A stretch of 21,067 nucleotides of DNA, from positions 1 to 21,067 of the IMG/VR virus record IMGVR_UViG_3300035698_035345; one strand, written 5' to 3'. The stretch comes from a virus. The position numbers and the translations under genes were made by a program. Under the pieces are notes generated by a model, which did no database searches, had not been told where the DNA came from, and saw only the letters and a program-made list of their open reading frames with translations. Shown here piece after piece: positions 7,427 through 15,703 of the stretch (position 1 is the stretch's first letter; each line of letters starts with the position of its first letter).

Positions 7427-7779
7427 CTACGCCCATTCCGATCTGGCGTGGATCCCCATCGCCGTTTCATTTGCAAAAACTGGACGAGACCTCTTTCTGT
7501 GCTTGGGTTGCTCAGGCCCGGCCCGGCGACATCCTCGAATACCACCGAGGCTTTCTGTGCCTGGACCGGGGCACGCCAGATCAAAGCAACAAGAAGCCTC
7601 ATCAGATCACACTCGATGAATTGTCCGCTCGGGCCTTGGATTTGGCTGAGCGCGATTTCCTTCACTTGCTCCAACAACGCATTGGCGATGCCTGCTTTCG
7701 GTATCTGGCTATCGCCCGCACTTGCCCAGAGGGGCAAGCCATCAACTTTTCATCAATCATGACAGAGGAGGCAGCTTGA
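7423..7779 (+). CDS. Conserved hypothetical phage protein
   Basis: 118 residues, coupled by ATGA to the preceding HTH gene and by TGATG to the next gene. Readable features are FCAWVAQARPGDILEYHRGFLCLDRG near the N-terminus and LAERDFLHLLQQRIGDACFRYLAIAR near the C-terminus. I recall close relatives in other alphaproteobacterial prophages without a known function. There is no signal peptide, membrane segment or catalytic motif. The neighbours suggest an early role in replication or its control. Confidence 0.78.
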   Translation: MTTPIPIWRGSPSPFHLQKLDETSFCAWVAQARPGDILEYHRGFLCLDRGTPDQSNKKPHQITLDELSARALDLAERDFLHLLQQRIGDACFRYLAIARTCPEGQAINFSSIMTEEAA

Positions 7780-8267
7780 TGCCCTATCCACAGAATACTC
7801 CATCCCTAACAGATCTGGCCTCCTGGCCTATCGGCGATATTGCCGAATTGCCCGCCGATGCTCTGGCAGCGTTGCAAAAGGAGGTTGACGATGCCCTTGG
7901 CAATACAAAGGCCAACAAGGCACGAATTGATGACGCGCTTCTTTCCAAATACGCAGATTCTGCATTGGCTTCTCGCCGGGCTGTTGGCAAAGACACCGGC
8001 ACCGTTCGAATTCAGGATGGTGACGTCACTATTGTCGCGGATTTGACAAAACGCATTGATTGGGATCAGACGACCCTCGCAGGTCTTGTCGAGCAGATCA
8101 AAAGCGATGGCGATGATCCGACCGAATACGTCGACATCACGTTCAAGGTTTCTGAACGCAAATACAACGCCTGGCCGAGTCATATCAAAGCGGCATTTCA
8201 GGAAGCACGTACAGTTCGCACGGGGAAAGAAAGCTTCAAGCTGATTTCCGGGGAGGACGGCCAATGA
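7779..8267 (+). CDS. Conserved hypothetical early protein
   Basis: 162 residues from the ATG at 7779, which overlaps the previous stop (TGATG) and has GGAGG seven bases upstream. The longer frame from 7722 is not needed. The sequence is acidic and helical in the N-terminal half (LPADALAALQKEVDDALGN), with a beta-rich middle (TVRIQDGDVTIVADLTKRIDW) and a C-terminal VSERKYNAWPSHIKAAFQEA. It shows no motif that I can name. It sits immediately before the Sak4-like ATPase with a four-base ATGA overlap, a position where phage recombination modules often place an accessory protein. Confidence 0.8.
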   Translation: MPYPQNTPSLTDLASWPIGDIAELPADALAALQKEVDDALGNTKANKARIDDALLSKYADSALASRRAVGKDTGTVRIQDGDVTIVADLTKRIDWDQTTLAGLVEQIKSDGDDPTEYVDITFKVSERKYNAWPSHIKAAFQEARTVRTGKESFKLISGEDGQ

Positions 8268-9163
8268 GCGCGCTCCCCATAATCTCCGCTGATCAGCGTC
8301 TCGCTGAACGGCGCGGCATTAAAGGCTGTATTTTCGGTAAATCCGGCATTGGCAAAACCTCTTTGCTTTGGACACTGAATGCATCAACGACTCTATTTTT
8401 TGATCTGGAGGCCGGTGATCTTGCCATTGAAGGCTGGCCCGGCGACACCATTCGTCCTCGGACGTGGCAGGAATGCCGAGATTTTGCGGTATTCATCGGT
8501 GGTCCCAATCCAGCATTGCGGGATGATCAGGTCTACAGCCAGGCTCATTTTGATGCGGTTTGTGAACAATTCGGTGATCCATCTTCGTTAGACAAATTTG
8601 AAACTGTCTTTATCGACAGCATCACAGTCGCGGGCCGTCTTTGTCTTCAGTGGGCAAAAGGTCAGCCTCAGGCTGTTTCAGAACGTTCTGGAAAACTTGA
8701 TATGCGCGGAGCCTATGGCCTGCACGGTCAGGAAATGATCGCCTGGCTCACTCACCTTCAACATACCCGGGACAAGAACATCTGGTTCGTTGGAATTCTA
8801 GACGAGAAACTCGACGACTTTAACCGCAGGATTTTCACCCCTCAAATCGACGGGTCAAAAACGGGCAACGAGCTCCCAGGCATTGTTGATGAAGTCATCG
8901 CCATGGCCGAAATCACCGAAGGCGATGGTGATCCCTACCGGGCGTTTGTTTGCCAAACTCTGAATGCCTCTGGCTATCCGGCAAAAGATCGCAGTGGTCG
9001 CCTCGATTTGATTGAGGAGCCGCACCTAGGCCACCTGATGGAAAAAATCAGCGGCCCTGTAAAACCGGCAAACGAAAGGTTGGCCTTCTCTAGGCCACAA
9101 CCTGCCGATGCCAACAATTCCGATACCCCCGACACCCAAGAAGAAGGAGCTGACCAGTCATGA
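8264..9163 (+). CDS. Sak4-like RecA-fold ATPase (phage single-strand annealing protein)
   Basis: 299 residues. Walker A is GKSGIGKTS at 25-33 and Walker B is FETVFIDSI at 112-120. A conserved MRGAYGLHGQEMIAWLTHL block follows, matching phage nucleotide-binding proteins of the Sak4 group. That family has a minimal RecA core and promotes annealing of single strands, usually with a phage SSB. The gene directly downstream (9160) fits that SSB partner, overlapping by ATGA. The last ~35 residues are low-complexity and polar. Expected role: recombination during phage DNA replication. A generic AAA-type phage NTPase is the fallback label. Confidence 0.87.
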   Translation: MSALPIISADQRLAERRGIKGCIFGKSGIGKTSLLWTLNASTTLFFDLEAGDLAIEGWPGDTIRPRTWQECRDFAVFIGGPNPALRDDQVYSQAHFDAVCEQFGDPSSLDKFETVFIDSITVAGRLCLQWAKGQPQAVSERSGKLDMRGAYGLHGQEMIAWLTHLQHTRDKNIWFVGILDEKLDDFNRRIFTPQIDGSKTGNELPGIVDEVIAMAEITEGDGDPYRAFVCQTLNASGYPAKDRSGRLDLIEEPHLGHLMEKISGPVKPANERLAFSRPQPADANNSDTPDTQEEGADQS

Positions 9164-9789
9164 CCGGCGCATGGAACGACTACAACGACGCGGAATCACA
9201 GAATTCTTACGACCTGATCCCCAAAGGCACCATTGTGCCTGTGCGGATGACCATAAAGCCTGGTGGATATGATGATCCATCACAAGGCTGGACTGGGGGT
9301 TACGCCACCCATAATGACACCACCGGATCGGTTTATCTGAGTGCTGAGTTTGTTGTGACGGAAGGACCGTTTGCCAAACGCAAGGTCTGGAGCCTGATTG
9401 GTCTGCTTAGCCTTAAGGGTCCTGAGTGGGGCAGCATGGGACGGTCATTTGTTCGAGGCATTCTTAACTCCTCACGGGGATTGTCGGACAAGGATAATTC
9501 TCATCAGGCTCAGAACGCACGCCGTATCAATGGATTTGCAGATCTCGACGGCATTGAGTTCCTGGCCAAAATCGATGTTGGTAAGGATGCCAACGGTGAT
9601 AGCAAAAACGAGGTTCGTTTTTCAGTCATGCCCAACAATAAAGATTGGGATGTGTATCAGAAAGAAGGAGGCCTTTGGAAACCGGCTGGCGTCACGAGCA
9701 GTCCAAATGCCGCAGCATCAACTCCGACACCTGCCACCCAAGAAACCCCGGCTGCTGCCAGCCCTAATCGCCCCTCATGGGCGCAATAG
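9160..9789 (+). CDS. Probable phage single-stranded DNA-binding protein
   Basis: 209 residues, overlapping the Sak4-like gene by four bases. The N-terminal two-thirds is beta-rich (LIPKGTIVPVRMTIKPGG, SVYLSAEFVVTEGPFAKRKVW, GIEFLAKIDVGKDANG, EVRFSVMPN), as expected for an OB-fold protein. The C-terminal ~30 residues are Ala/Pro/Thr-rich and end in RPSWAQ, without the acidic tip of bacterial SSB. I infer the SSB role from the fold-like pattern and the usual SSB-Sak4 pairing. I remember related phage proteins annotated only as hypothetical. Confidence 0.7.
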   Translation: MTGAWNDYNDAESQNSYDLIPKGTIVPVRMTIKPGGYDDPSQGWTGGYATHNDTTGSVYLSAEFVVTEGPFAKRKVWSLIGLLSLKGPEWGSMGRSFVRGILNSSRGLSDKDNSHQAQNARRINGFADLDGIEFLAKIDVGKDANGDSKNEVRFSVMPNNKDWDVYQKEGGLWKPAGVTSSPNAAASTPTPATQETPAAASPNRPSWAQ

Positions 9790-9801
9790 GAGAAAGCGGC
9801 C

Positions 9802-11478
9802 ATGTTGCTTCGCCCACGCCAAAAAACCTTCGTCGAGCGCAGCGTTCATGCGCTTGGCGAGCACGGCAATACGCTGGGTGTTGCTTCAACCGGGTTTGGA
9901 AAAACCATCGCGATTGCAGGCGTTGCCGGGAAGTTGCTCTCTAACAGTGCAGCCAAGGCTTGTGTCCTGGCCCATCGTGATGAGCTAACGGCTCAGAACG
10001 AGTTGAAGTTTTCCAAGGTTAATCCGGGCATTTCCACTTCTAGGTTTGATGCTGAGACCAAGTCATGGCGCGGACAGACAATCTTCGCCATGGTGCCGAC
10101 CTTGGCTCGCAAGACAAACCTCAAGGACATGCCTGTGCTTGACCTTCTGGTCATTGATGAAGCCCACCATGTGGCTGCCGATAGTTATCGGAGGATCATT
10201 GATCAAGCCAAGGCCAAGAACCCGGACGTTAAGATATTCGGCGTCACGGCGACCCCAAATCGTGGAGATAAAAAAGGCCTGCGCCTGGTCTTTTCCAATG
10301 TTGCCGATCAGGTATTCATCGGCGAGTTGATTTCCTCCGGCCATTTGGTTCCGCCACGCACATTCGTCATCGATGTTGGGGCCCAGGAAGCCCTCAAGTC
10401 AGTTCGCAAGACCGTCGATGACTTCGACATGAAGGCGGTCGATGCCATCATGAACAAGTCCCCCATCACCGATGCGGTAATCCGCCATTGGCGAGAAAAG
10501 GCCGGTAATCGACAAACGGTGGTGTTTTGCTCAACCGTTGATCATGCCCGCAATGTCCGGGGTGCCTTTGCCGCTGAAGGTATCCTTGCCGGGATGGTTT
10601 ATGGCGACATGGGCGCGGTTGCGAGGCGAGATGTGCTCCGAGCATATGATACGGGTGACATTCAAATCCTCGTTAATGTCTCTGTCCTCACGGAAGGCTG
10701 GGACCATCAGCCCACCAGCTGCGTCATTTTGCTCAGACCTTCATCTTATAAATCCACCATGATCCAAATGGTCGGACGTGGATTACGCACGGTCGATCCA
10801 ACCGAATACCCCGGCATCATCAAGACCGACTGCATTGTTTTAGATTTTGGCACATCAAGCCTATTGCACGGTTGTCTTGAACAAGACGTCAATCTGGATG
10901 GTCGAACGGGCATAGGCGAAGCTCCAACCAAGGACTGCCCTGAATGCAATGCCGTCGTTCCCCTGGCATCAATGGAATGCCCCCTCTGTGGTTATCTCTG
11001 GGAATCTTCCGCTGCGGGCGATGCTGTTCCCATCTCTGATTTTGTCATGTCTGAAGTCGATCTGCTGAAGCGGTCCAGCTTCCGGTGGTGTGATTTATTC
11101 GGCGATGACGCCGCATTGGTCGCCAATGGCTTCCATGCCTGGGGCGGCATCTTCTTCCTGCATGGGCGCTGGCATGCGGTTGGCGGCGGCAAAGGACACC
11201 GCCCTCATCTTTTAGCCATGGGAGAACGCACCGTCTGTTTGGCTGCTGCTGATGATTGGCTCAATGAAAATGAAACCGACGAAAGCGCTCACAAATCCCG
11301 GTCCTGGCTGAATCAGTCTGCAACCGACAAACAGCTTCAGTATTTACCTCCCGAATGCCATCAAGATTTTGGCCTGACCCGCTATCAAGCCTCGGCGCTG
11401 CTGGCTTTCACCTTCAATAAATCTGCGATCACACAATTGGTGATGTCGGCTTCTGATGGTGACCGGAGGGCCGCATGA
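9802..11478 (+). CDS. SF2 DEAD/DEAH-box helicase with C-terminal zinc ribbon
   Basis: 558 residues. Motif I is ASTGFGKT (28-35), motif II DEAH (119-122), motif III VTATP (148-152) and motif VI QMVGRGLR (322-329), with TEGWDHQPT as the motif V region. A Cys4 zinc ribbon follows (Cys379, 382, 393, 396; CPEC and CPLC). The C-terminal ~150 residues are specific to phage homologues, with FFLHGRWHAVGGG and a terminal helical part. It is an ATP-dependent nucleic-acid translocase, likely unwinding forks or recombination intermediates alongside Sak4, SSB and the nuclease at 11889. An AGGAG lies nine bases before the ATG. The stop is three bases before the next start at 11482. Confidence 0.93.
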   Translation: MLLRPRQKTFVERSVHALGEHGNTLGVASTGFGKTIAIAGVAGKLLSNSAAKACVLAHRDELTAQNELKFSKVNPGISTSRFDAETKSWRGQTIFAMVPTLARKTNLKDMPVLDLLVIDEAHHVAADSYRRIIDQAKAKNPDVKIFGVTATPNRGDKKGLRLVFSNVADQVFIGELISSGHLVPPRTFVIDVGAQEALKSVRKTVDDFDMKAVDAIMNKSPITDAVIRHWREKAGNRQTVVFCSTVDHARNVRGAFAAEGILAGMVYGDMGAVARRDVLRAYDTGDIQILVNVSVLTEGWDHQPTSCVILLRPSSYKSTMIQMVGRGLRTVDPTEYPGIIKTDCIVLDFGTSSLLHGCLEQDVNLDGRTGIGEAPTKDCPECNAVVPLASMECPLCGYLWESSAAGDAVPISDFVMSEVDLLKRSSFRWCDLFGDDAALVANGFHAWGGIFFLHGRWHAVGGGKGHRPHLLAMGERTVCLAAADDWLNENETDESAHKSRSWLNQSATDKQLQYLPPECHQDFGLTRYQASALLAFTFNKSAITQLVMSASDGDRRAA

Positions 11479-11481
11479 CCT

Positions 11482-11889
11482 ATGGCACATTTATCCGAAA
11501 ATGCCGCCCTGCGGCAACGGCTATTGCATCCGCGAGGAACGCTCTGTGCCGTCTGCAGGCGACCAACCCGTGGTTTTGGTTGGTTCGACCGCCGGTCTTC
11601 GAGGCGTCCACGACCCATGCGCTGGTTTTGCTCCATGGCCTGCCAAAGCTTCTGGTCACGATTGGCGAAGGAGAACGTGGGCATGGTTGACCTGACCGAA
11701 CAAGAACAAGCCGCAATCCGTACCACCATCAAACTGATGGCCGAGATTATGGAGGAGATCGGCTGGCAGTCTCGCTTGATTGACCTGTCTGAAGCGCAGG
11801 TCCTCACCCTCATTGAAGTTGCTGTCGGCGGCTTCCAGGACGCCATGTTGGCCACGGCCAAGGCCGATAACACGGAGATCCCATTCTGA
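11482..11889 (+). CDS. DUF6511 domain-containing protein
   Basis: 135 residues. The N-terminus holds a treble-clef-like zinc site (Cys22, Cys25, Cys50, Cys54; CAVCRRPTRGFGWF and WFCSMACQSFW). The C-terminal half reads MVDLTEQEQAAIRT, then MAEIMEEIGW, then LSEAQVLTLIEVAVGGFQDAM, which I recognise as DUF6511. Function is unknown. The zinc site and location between a helicase and a nuclease point to nucleic-acid handling. GGAGG lies 12 bases upstream of the ATG. An in-between ATG at 11475 in another frame overlaps the helicase stop, but that frame gives a non-conserved 71-residue product. Confidence 0.85.
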   Translation: MAHLSENAALRQRLLHPRGTLCAVCRRPTRGFGWFDRRSSRRPRPMRWFCSMACQSFWSRLAKENVGMVDLTEQEQAAIRTTIKLMAEIMEEIGWQSRLIDLSEAQVLTLIEVAVGGFQDAMLATAKADNTEIPF

Positions 11890-12650
11890 TGCTTGATTAC
11901 AATTCTTCGTCCAACGTTGCCGATCAAATAAACGCCCATATAGATGAGGCCTTGGAGGAGGAAAACCAGGCACAGACATCCCGAAAATATCTCGGTGGTT
12001 CTCGGCTTGGTGTTGCCTGCGACCGTGCATTGCAGTTCGAGTATGCACAGGCACCCAAAGACGATGGACGGGATTTTAAAGGTCAGACCCTGCGCATATT
12101 TGCTGCCGGTCACTTGTTTGAAGACATGGCCATCCGTTGGCTGCATATGGCCGGGTTTGATCTTTACACCACCAAAGGCAACAAGCCCGGGGGTGAGCAG
12201 TTCGGCTTCTCAGTGGCGGACGGACGCATTCGCGGCCATGTGGACGGCATCATCAATGCTGGCCCCGTTCTGACCGGCTTTCCTGCGCTCTGGGAATGCA
12301 AATCCATGAACGCCAAATCCTGGAAGGATACGGTGAAGAAAGGATTGGCTGCTTCCAAGCCGGTTTATGCCGCTCAGGTCGCTGTCTATCAAGCTTACAT
12401 GGAAGCGACGGTGCCGGGCATTTCTCAGAATCCGGCCCTGTTTACGGCGACCAATAAAGACACCTCAGAAATCTATCACGAGCTGGTTCCGTTTGATGGC
12501 GGGTTGGCTCAGAAGATGAGCGATAAAGGTGTGCGCATCATTCAGGCAACCGAGGCAGGCGAGCTGCTTTCTCGCATCGCCCAGTCAGCTGACTTCTTCG
12601 AATGTAAATTCTGCGACTGGTCAGATCGGTGCTGGAGATCAGATGTATGA
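11889..12650 (+). CDS. Cas4/RecB-type PD-(D/E)XK nuclease with probable Fe-S cluster
   Basis: 253 residues, coupled to DUF6511 by TGATG. The RecB-nuclease motifs appear in order: GHLFED (74-79), GHVDG with Asp119, ECK (136-138; Glu136, Lys138) and Q-x3-Y (Gln163, Tyr167). Four cysteines frame the domain, Cys44 alone and Cys239, Cys242, Cys248 at the end (CKFCDWSDRC). That 1+3 layout holds a 4Fe-4S cluster in Cas4 and AddB. In a phage early operon with Sak4 and SSB it most likely resects DNA ends to give single strands for annealing. There is no CRISPR array or cas gene nearby, so it is not an adaptation nuclease. Confidence 0.88.
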   Translation: MLDYNSSSNVADQINAHIDEALEEENQAQTSRKYLGGSRLGVACDRALQFEYAQAPKDDGRDFKGQTLRIFAAGHLFEDMAIRWLHMAGFDLYTTKGNKPGGEQFGFSVADGRIRGHVDGIINAGPVLTGFPALWECKSMNAKSWKDTVKKGLAASKPVYAAQVAVYQAYMEATVPGISQNPALFTATNKDTSEIYHELVPFDGGLAQKMSDKGVRIIQATEAGELLSRIAQSADFFECKFCDWSDRCWRSDV

Positions 12651-14848
12651 GCGGTGACGTGATAGCGCTCAATGACTGGCGTGACTTTAATACAGCAGCA
12701 CCCCAAAGGCAGGATGGCGATCGACAGTTAGAACTGAGTGTCGATGAACTGAAGACACGTCTGCTTGGCAGTCTGCGAGGAGCATTGTCCCACCTGTATC
12801 CTGCAGGCGCGTTTCGCCATGGCAAGTTTCTGGTGGGCGATGCCCAAGGCAATAAAGGCGAAAGCCTGACCGTTGAGTTAACCGGAAGCAAAGCCGGGAT
12901 GTGGCACGATTTTGCCACCAAGGAAGGTGGCGACATCATTAGCCTCTGGGCGGTGGCGACGGGTCAAGATGGACGGGCCAGTTTCCCTGCATTGCTGGAT
13001 GACATCCGGGATTGGCTGGGTGAGCCCAGAAAAGAAGATCCTCCCGTCCAATCCGCACCAACTGCTCCCGTTGATGAACTGGGACCGGTCACGGCCAAGT
13101 GGGATTACCACGGTGGTGACGGCACGCTGCTGGCCTGCGTCTATCGCTACGATCCGCCCGGTGGCAAACAGTTTAGGCCGTGGGACGTTCTTGCCCGCAA
13201 GATGAAGGCTCCTAATCCACGCCCCCTCTACAACCAACCCACCATAAGGTCAGCAGAGGAAGTCATTCTGGTCGAGGGTGAAAAGGCTGCCGAGGCGCTC
13301 ATCGGACAAGGTATCTGTGCCACCACTGCCATGAACGGTGCCAGTGCGCCGGTTGAAAAAACCGACTGGACACCGCTTATAAACAAGCGTGTTTTGATCT
13401 GGCCTGACAAGGATGCTGCTGGTTGGCAATACGCCGAGGCCGCTGCGCAAGCTGCGTTAAACATTGGGGCCACCTCGGTCGCCATTCTCATGCCACCGGG
13501 TGACAAACCTGACAAATGGGACGCAGCGGACGCGGTTGACGATGGCATGGACGTTGCTGCATTCATCGCCAATACCGGGCGGCAAGCCGTTGTCAAAACA
13601 CGATCCCATGCTCAGGCATTCAGCCTGGGACATCTGCTGGCTGACACATCCCCCATGCCCGAAGACATTATCGCACCGCGTATTTTGACGCCGTCAGGTC
13701 TGTTGGTGTTTGGTGGTGCCCCCAAGGTTGGCAAAAGTGACTTCTTGCTTAGTTGGTTGGTTCACATGGCCGCTGGTGTCGATTTTCTCTCTTTCAAGCC
13801 GTCTCATCCTCTGAGGGTTTTCTATCTACAGGCCGAGATCCAATACCACTATCTGCGTGAGCGCATTCGCCAGATTAACCTGCCGCCGGAAGTGATCGAG
13901 AAAGCGCACGACAAGTTGGTGGTCACCCCGCAACTTAAACTGATCTTAAATGAGGCTGGCATTGTCACAGTCACGGCTCTCATTAAAAAACACTTTCCTG
14001 ACGGTCTCGACATCATCGTCATTGATCCCATCCGCAACGTCTTTGACGGCGGCGAAGCCGGGGCCAGCGAGAACGACAACAATGCCATGCTGTTCTTCCT
14101 GCGCGACCGTGTGGAGCAACTGCGTGACAACGTCGATCCGAGTGCTGGCATCATTCTGGTTCACCACACGAAGAAGCTTTCCAAGAAACAGGTGGACGAA
14201 GATCCCTTCCAGGCTTTGTCAGGGGCAGGATCGCTACGCGGTTATTACAGCTCAGGCATGATCTTGTTCCGACCGGATGAAGCTCAACCCGAACGTCGCC
14301 TAATCACGGAGCTTCGCAATGGCCCAGCCTTGGCAGCCAAGGTTGTCGATAAACGTAATGGCCAGTGGCTTGAAATTGACCCGTCGTCGGAGCGTCTTGT
14401 TCGTCAGGAATACGGCGAAAAGCTGGATGCTGAACGCCTGCGCAAGCGTGACGTGATCCTGAATACCCTGTTTGAGGAAGCCAGGTTAGGTAACGTTTAC
14501 ACTTCAATCCAGTTTGCAGAGGCGTTTGAAGGCAAGGTCGGCTTGGGTGGAAGAAGCACCATAGCTGAGCGCATAAGCGTCCTTGCCACCAAGGGACAAA
14601 TCAAATTTTTCAAGAATCCCGATCAGTATGATTTGCCGCCATTACGGCGATCAAAGTTTGGTTACCTGTGCGTTGAAACCATGCACCTTGGTCTTCCTGA
14701 AGAGGCTGTTGATGCCGAGACCGGAGAGGTCACAGAGGTCGTTCACCCCCTCCTGCCAACACACTTTAAATGCCGCCATACCGGTGTAGCCCTCGAGGTT
14801 GAAAATCCGAATACCTGGGTCTACCCGGATGTGGAGGATGACCAATGA
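12647..14848 (+). CDS. TOPRIM primase / RecA-fold replicative helicase fusion
   Basis: 733 residues from the ATG at 12647, which overlaps the nuclease stop as ATGA. The ATG at 12629 would add six residues. The N-terminal part has a DnaG-like pattern (GSKAGMWHDFATKEGGDIISLW, ~78-100). The TOPRIM core follows: ILVEGEKAAEAL with Glu210, then WPDKDAAGW with Asp254 and Asp256. A RepA/DnaB-type ATPase comes next: Walker A GGAPKVGKSD (356-365), Walker B DIIVIDPI (455-462) and the sensor ILVHHTKK. The C-terminal ~200 residues may be a wHTH and DNA-binding part. It would prime and unwind the element's DNA, as in phage P4-like or T7-like replication. A repeat array follows in the 342-bp non-coding gap. 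Confidence 0.92.
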   Translation: MSGDVIALNDWRDFNTAAPQRQDGDRQLELSVDELKTRLLGSLRGALSHLYPAGAFRHGKFLVGDAQGNKGESLTVELTGSKAGMWHDFATKEGGDIISLWAVATGQDGRASFPALLDDIRDWLGEPRKEDPPVQSAPTAPVDELGPVTAKWDYHGGDGTLLACVYRYDPPGGKQFRPWDVLARKMKAPNPRPLYNQPTIRSAEEVILVEGEKAAEALIGQGICATTAMNGASAPVEKTDWTPLINKRVLIWPDKDAAGWQYAEAAAQAALNIGATSVAILMPPGDKPDKWDAADAVDDGMDVAAFIANTGRQAVVKTRSHAQAFSLGHLLADTSPMPEDIIAPRILTPSGLLVFGGAPKVGKSDFLLSWLVHMAAGVDFLSFKPSHPLRVFYLQAEIQYHYLRERIRQINLPPEVIEKAHDKLVVTPQLKLILNEAGIVTVTALIKKHFPDGLDIIVIDPIRNVFDGGEAGASENDNNAMLFFLRDRVEQLRDNVDPSAGIILVHHTKKLSKKQVDEDPFQALSGAGSLRGYYSSGMILFRPDEAQPERRLITELRNGPALAAKVVDKRNGQWLEIDPSSERLVRQEYGEKLDAERLRKRDVILNTLFEEARLGNVYTSIQFAEAFEGKVGLGGRSTIAERISVLATKGQIKFFKNPDQYDLPPLRRSKFGYLCVETMHLGLPEEAVDAETGEVTEVVHPLLPTHFKCRHTGVALEVENPNTWVYPDVEDDQ

Positions 14849-14871
14849 TGGGCTCAATTATCCTCAATTGT

Positions 14872-14989
14872 AGAATCCAGACGCTCTGGATTCTGGATTC
14901 TAGCTGGACGCTAATTCTAAGCAAATTCAGTGGGTTAATCATGGTTTCAGAATCCAGCTGGATTCTAGTTTTGGATTCTTGGATTCTGG
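14872..14989. repeat. TGGATTCT repeat array with perfect palindrome; candidate origin or operator cluster
   Basis: About seven copies of the octamer TGGATTCT or its complement lie within 118 bp. They are: a perfect 10-bp inverted repeat AGAATCCAGA/TCTGGATTCT with a 3-base loop (14872-14894); an adjoining GGATTCT (14895-14901); a perfect 18-bp palindrome AGAATCCAGCTGGATTCT (14949-14966); and two head-to-tail copies at 14972-14979 and 14980-14987. It directly follows the primase-helicase gene. Iteron-like arrays at this position are often replication origins, but a regulator-binding array is equally compatible. The 14849-15190 gap otherwise holds two hairpins and the next ribosome site. Confidence 0.75.
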
Positions 14990-15045
14990 TTGTAGCCCTT
15001 TCTCACTGCGGGTTACAGGCGTCCCCCAACTATTCAGTCTTTCTC

Positions 15046-15064
15046 CTACCCCTTACAGGGGTAG
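15046..15064 (+). terminator. GC-rich hairpin, weak terminator candidate
   Basis: CTACCCC (15046-15052) and GGGGTAG (15058-15064) form a perfect 7-bp stem with loop TTACA, followed by TGGGTTTTC. The T-run is short and delayed by four bases, so termination may be partial. It could divide the replication genes from the RuvC-like gene downstream. Confidence 0.4.
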
Positions 15065-15072
15065 TGGGTTTT

Positions 15073-15093
15073 CACCAGCGCTTACGCTTGGTG
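15073..15093 (+). repeat. Second hairpin in the post-primase gap
   Basis: CACCAGCG (15073-15080) pairs with CGC-T-TGGTG (15085-15093), eight base pairs with one bulged T and loop CTTA. It lies only eight bases after the preceding hairpin. No T-run follows, so it is not a canonical terminator. It may be part of an origin or of a leader RNA for the gene at 15191. Confidence 0.4.
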
Positions 15094-15190
15094 ACACCCA
15101 CCCATCGATCTTTCGAACCCAAAATCCGGACGGTGATGCACCCATGCGTCCTCGCCATCCTCACCACACCAAAATCAATGGAGAACCAAC

Positions 15191-15703
15191 ATGAATGAAA
15201 CGAGTTTGATCAATCAAAAATCAGAGGCAACCACAATGACGGTTCTTGCCATTGATCTCGGCACCAAGACCGGGTGGGCGCTGCATGGCCAAGACCAATT
15301 CATCACCAGTGGCACAGTCGAATTTAAAAACGATCGTTGGCAAGGTGGTGGCATGCGCTTCTTGCGGTTCAAGCAATGGCTGACCGAGATCAAGCAAGTG
15401 GCTGGTGGTTTGGATGCCGTGTTTGTCGAGGAGGTTCGCCGTCACATCGGTGTTGATGCGGCACACGCCTACGGTGGATTTCTTGCCCACGTCACTGCTT
15501 GGTGCGAACACCACCAAATCCCATACGAGGCTGTCCCCGTCGGAACCATCAAGCGCCACGCTACCGGCAAGGGCAACGCCAACAAGGAAGCCGTAATCAA
15601 CGCCATGCGTGCGCGTGGCTTCAATCCTGCAGACGACAACGAAGCTGACGCCTTGGCCCTGCTTGGTTGGGCACAGGAACTCCGCATGGGAGGCGCGCCA
15701 TGA
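15191..15703 (+). CDS. RuvC-like Holliday junction resolvase (phage type)
   Basis: 170 residues. RNase H-fold acidic residues are in place: Asp22 in LAIDLGTKTGWA, Glu80 in VFVEEVRR and the terminal cluster DDNEADALAL (Asp149, Glu151, Asp153). The block TIKRHATGKGNANKEAV is typical of phage RuvC-like proteins. GGAG lies seven bases before this ATG. A second in-frame ATG at 15236 (MTVLAIDLG), preceded by GAGG, would remove 15 non-conserved residues and may be the true or an additional start. It would cleave four-way junctions or branched replication intermediates before packaging. The stop overlaps the next start as ATGA (15700). Confidence 0.9.
   Translation: MNETSLINQKSEATTMTVLAIDLGTKTGWALHGQDQFITSGTVEFKNDRWQGGGMRFLRFKQWLTEIKQVAGGLDAVFVEEVRRHIGVDAAHAYGGFLAHVTAWCEHHQIPYEAVPVGTIKRHATGKGNANKEAVINAMRARGFNPADDNEADALALLGWAQELRMGGAP

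Noticed and set aside
11475-11690. 71-residue frame starting at an ATGA overlap with the helicase stop
   Set aside because: The overlap is attractive, but the DUF6511 frame starting seven bases later holds the conserved zinc site and domain.
11385-12146. 253-residue antisense frame on the minus strand
   Set aside because: It lies opposite the helicase end, DUF6511 and the start of the RecB-type nuclease, all with clear family motifs. It has no recognisable domain.
14872-14989. TGGATTCT array as a CRISPR
   Set aside because: Units are 8-10 bp in mixed orientation without uniform spacers; no cas genes are present, and the Cas4-like nuclease belongs to the phage operon.
14845-15198. 117-residue open frame overlapping the primase-helicase stop and the RuvC-like start
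   Set aside because: It reads straight through the TGGATTCT array, giving repeated WILDS-like peptides, and through both hairpins. Composition is not protein-like, and I know no homologue.
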